DNA from: Lingula anatina
Lineage: Eukaryota > Brachiopoda > Lingulata > Lingulida > Lingulidae
NCBI RefSeq assembly: GCF_001039355.2
Contig: NW_019775776.1
Location: forward strand, 19,793-83,792
Reading direction: 5' to 3'
Length of the DNA: 64,000 nt
How positions within the stretch are numbered: position 1 is the stretch's first letter; every line of letters starts with the position of its first letter. The position numbers and the translations under genes are program-made. The notes under the pieces are model-generated. The model saw only the letters and a list, made by a program, of their open reading frames with translations. It was not told the origin of the DNA and did not search any database. Shown here one piece after another: positions 50,586 through 64,000 of the stretch.

Positions 50586-50727
50586 AGGGATGAGATTTTT
50601 CCAACTATTGGCAAATTTCCAACCTTTTAGGAGCCAAAAATACCATTGGCCTAGGCTTGGTGGCCCCCTTGACCCCACGTGGTGTTTTCTGACTTTTTCT
50701 CTAAATGATCGTCTAAGTCTCATCCCT
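50586..50727 (+). mobile_element. Short TIR repeat, family C, in the TNF receptor 3' UTR
   Basis: Starts AGGGATGAGATTTTTCC and ends GTCTAAGTCTCATCCCT, so the ends form an inverted repeat (AGGGATGAGA). The inside (TTTCCAACTATTGG, GGAGCCAAAA, TGGACCCCACG-like) is repeated at 54543-54669. Non-coding. Confidence 0.7.
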
Positions 50728-51601
50728 GTTGACTTTTGTACTGTATAGTGTAAATATCTCTGGTTTAAGTTCCCAGTTGAAATTCATTCGTGTACACAGT
50801 TATTTATATTCAGAACTATGTAAAATGTTAAGTTATGTTTATTGTTATGATTGTTTTTCTCAGCTGCATCACTTTCTTATCTTTAAACAGACTGTTAAAA
50901 CAGTTATCATGTGCTCAAAATTTATTATTATTTAAGATTCTGCTACGTCTTATAATGACTATAAGATAGAAATATATTCTATGACCATTGCACAAAGACT
51001 ACAATAAGCAATTTAGAATGTTTACACAGATTAATATCCAAATAATATTGTGATCAAGGTAAACAATTAGTGATAGATACTCTTTCTTTCATTGCTGCAA
51101 TTTGGTAAAGGATGAGACATACATATTCAGTATGAAGAGTATCTGTGAAGTTTGTTAAACAGGGTGAAAAGTAGGTATACAGGCTTCCTTTCCACTGCCA
51201 TTTAAGTCTTCCGTATACCATGCAATTTTTCATACTTTTTTATCTTCTGTAATAATAACCAGCAATCTGTTTCTTACATTTATAACATGAAACTTACGAG
51301 GCAAAATTGCCTTAAATGCGAGGTGTTGTTTTAGTGTACATTCGAAATCTGAAAAGATTTTCTTTGATGTTTAACTGTACATATATCAAAGGCATGATCA
51401 ATGCAAAGATAAGTGGAGGAGGAGGCATTTGTTAGCCCACTGTTGCAATGGGGCGTGTTTGGGCAAAGTCCCAGTAATCAGAGAGAGTATTTGTATGTTC
51501 TGTTTGTACAGGGTCAGGTTATCAGCTTGTTCAGACCTGTCCATTGAAATGGAATATTATATAGGAGCCTATGAGATTGTAAAATACTACTTTGTTATCG
51601 T

Positions 51602-51607
51602 AATAAA
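51602..51607 (+). terminator. Candidate polyadenylation signal of the TNF receptor gene
   Basis: AATAAA about 1.09 kb after the stop codon and before EZH2. Weak evidence in AT-rich DNA. Confidence 0.3.
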
Positions 51608-52255
51608 TACTGAACTTTGAATCTGATTGAATTATAATTTCGCAACTTTTTATTTTGTCCTTGAGTACTTTTTTTTTTACCCATAACTTCTGAGGTGAAT
51701 ATTTCACTTTTCTGTAGTCCTTTCAGTAAAATATCCTTTTTCAACACTGACAAAAAAAAAAAAAAAAATTACATAGTGATTTGAAAATTCTTAACATATC
51801 AGATGTTTCTGTTCATTATGAAACTTATCAGTAATTTAAAGGGCGATTTTACCTTTAATGAGAAGGTAAGCCTTTCTTTATTCTCCATGATAAAATGGTT
51901 TACTGAGTGTGACCTAAAAACGCCCAGTCAGTGGAGAAAAGTTTTGTATATCAGCGTTGTGTCAGCATGGAGAAAGGATATAAATAGAAGCATTTTTGGC
52001 TCATCACAGCAGAACTCTGATAAGACCTACACGGTCAAATTCTTCTCTTAATTAAAAAATTTAAATGATTCAATTTATATCTTAAGTAGCCCAATCTAAT
52101 GTGAAAGAGACATGTCTTCTGTTTCATGGCTCTTACTGTCAAGAAGGAGAATAATAATGCTGGTTGAGTACTTTTCATGACTTTTGAGTGTGAACACCAA
52201 TCAAACTTCCCTATTTCCTGAACCTTAAATGTGCTGAAACTTCCAGGGTGTCAGT

Positions 52256-63735
<11,480 letters not shown>

Positions 63736-64000
63736 GTATGCTAAGTCACTGCCAGGTAGCTTGGAAACATTTTGCCAGAAGTTAAGCTGTAAGACTATCA
63801 TTTACCTGACCATCCTTAGGATTTGGAAGTTTAAATATATGGACTAGGAGACTTGCACAGGGCATTTTATGCATTTGTTTTTGGCCAAGTGTTCCAGTTT
63901 GCTGATATTATGATGAAGTTAGTTGTCATTTCACTTGTGGGTTGATCTTCCTGAATTATACATCCCAGCAAAATAACAATCCTGGTGTATAGAAAGAAGA
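63736..64000. other. Downstream of the last visible EZH2 exon
   Basis: Either the final EZH2 intron or the 3' UTR. No further coding exon is recognisable before the window ends. Confidence 0.5.

Overview
The window is AT-rich animal DNA. Genes are split by GT-AG introns, intergenic space is wide, and microsatellites and short inverted-repeat transposons are abundant. The gene set is an EZH2 histone methyltransferase, a UBE2E ubiquitin-conjugating enzyme, a WDR86-like WD40 protein, a single-CRD TNF receptor of the Wengen type and a Spätzle-like cystine-knot cytokine. Together with frequent ACATGTA-type words this suggests a lophotrochozoan invertebrate, most likely a bivalve mollusc. The species is an inference; no sequence search was possible.

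Layout. 1-3.4 kb holds one coding exon of an unrecognised minus-strand gene starting MSEKKKAATAPRKF. 3.37-7.82 kb is a 2.2-kb segment present twice in tandem. 7.9-16.5 kb is intergenic, with three inverted-repeat elements and a perfect 66-bp palindrome. 16.6-31.8 kb is a segment of about 7.5 kb present twice. It carries the 3' end of the WDR86-like gene and the first exon of an unknown minus-strand gene (MGSCPSACKV...). 31.8-37.5 kb is the 5' part of the WDR86-like gene. 39.2-41.7 kb is the Spätzle-like gene (minus). 45.7-47.9 kb is UBE2E (minus), divergent from the intronless TNF receptor at 49.7-50.5 kb (plus). 52.3-63.7 kb is EZH2 (plus), with a third tandem duplication over exons 6-8.

Two points matter most. 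First, the WDR86-like gene has two alternative 104-nt exons with identical phases (1 in, 0 out), each encoding a version of the same 35-residue stretch of the propeller. Including both or skipping both gives an early stop, so the exons must be mutually exclusive. A T28-G13 tract (transcript strand) lies in the intron between them. Second, all three tandem duplications have a single N at the right edge of the left copy. They break exons or make phase-incompatible exon orders, which points to uncollapsed haplotypes joined by the assembler rather than real duplications. Gene models should be read on the collapsed locus.

The genes do not form an operon or a shared pathway. EZH2 (chromatin silencing) and UBE2E (ubiquitin transfer) are housekeeping regulators. 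The TNF receptor and the Spätzle-like ligand are both candidate innate-immunity or developmental signalling genes. Gene boundaries below come from splice-site and reading-phase bookkeeping done by eye.
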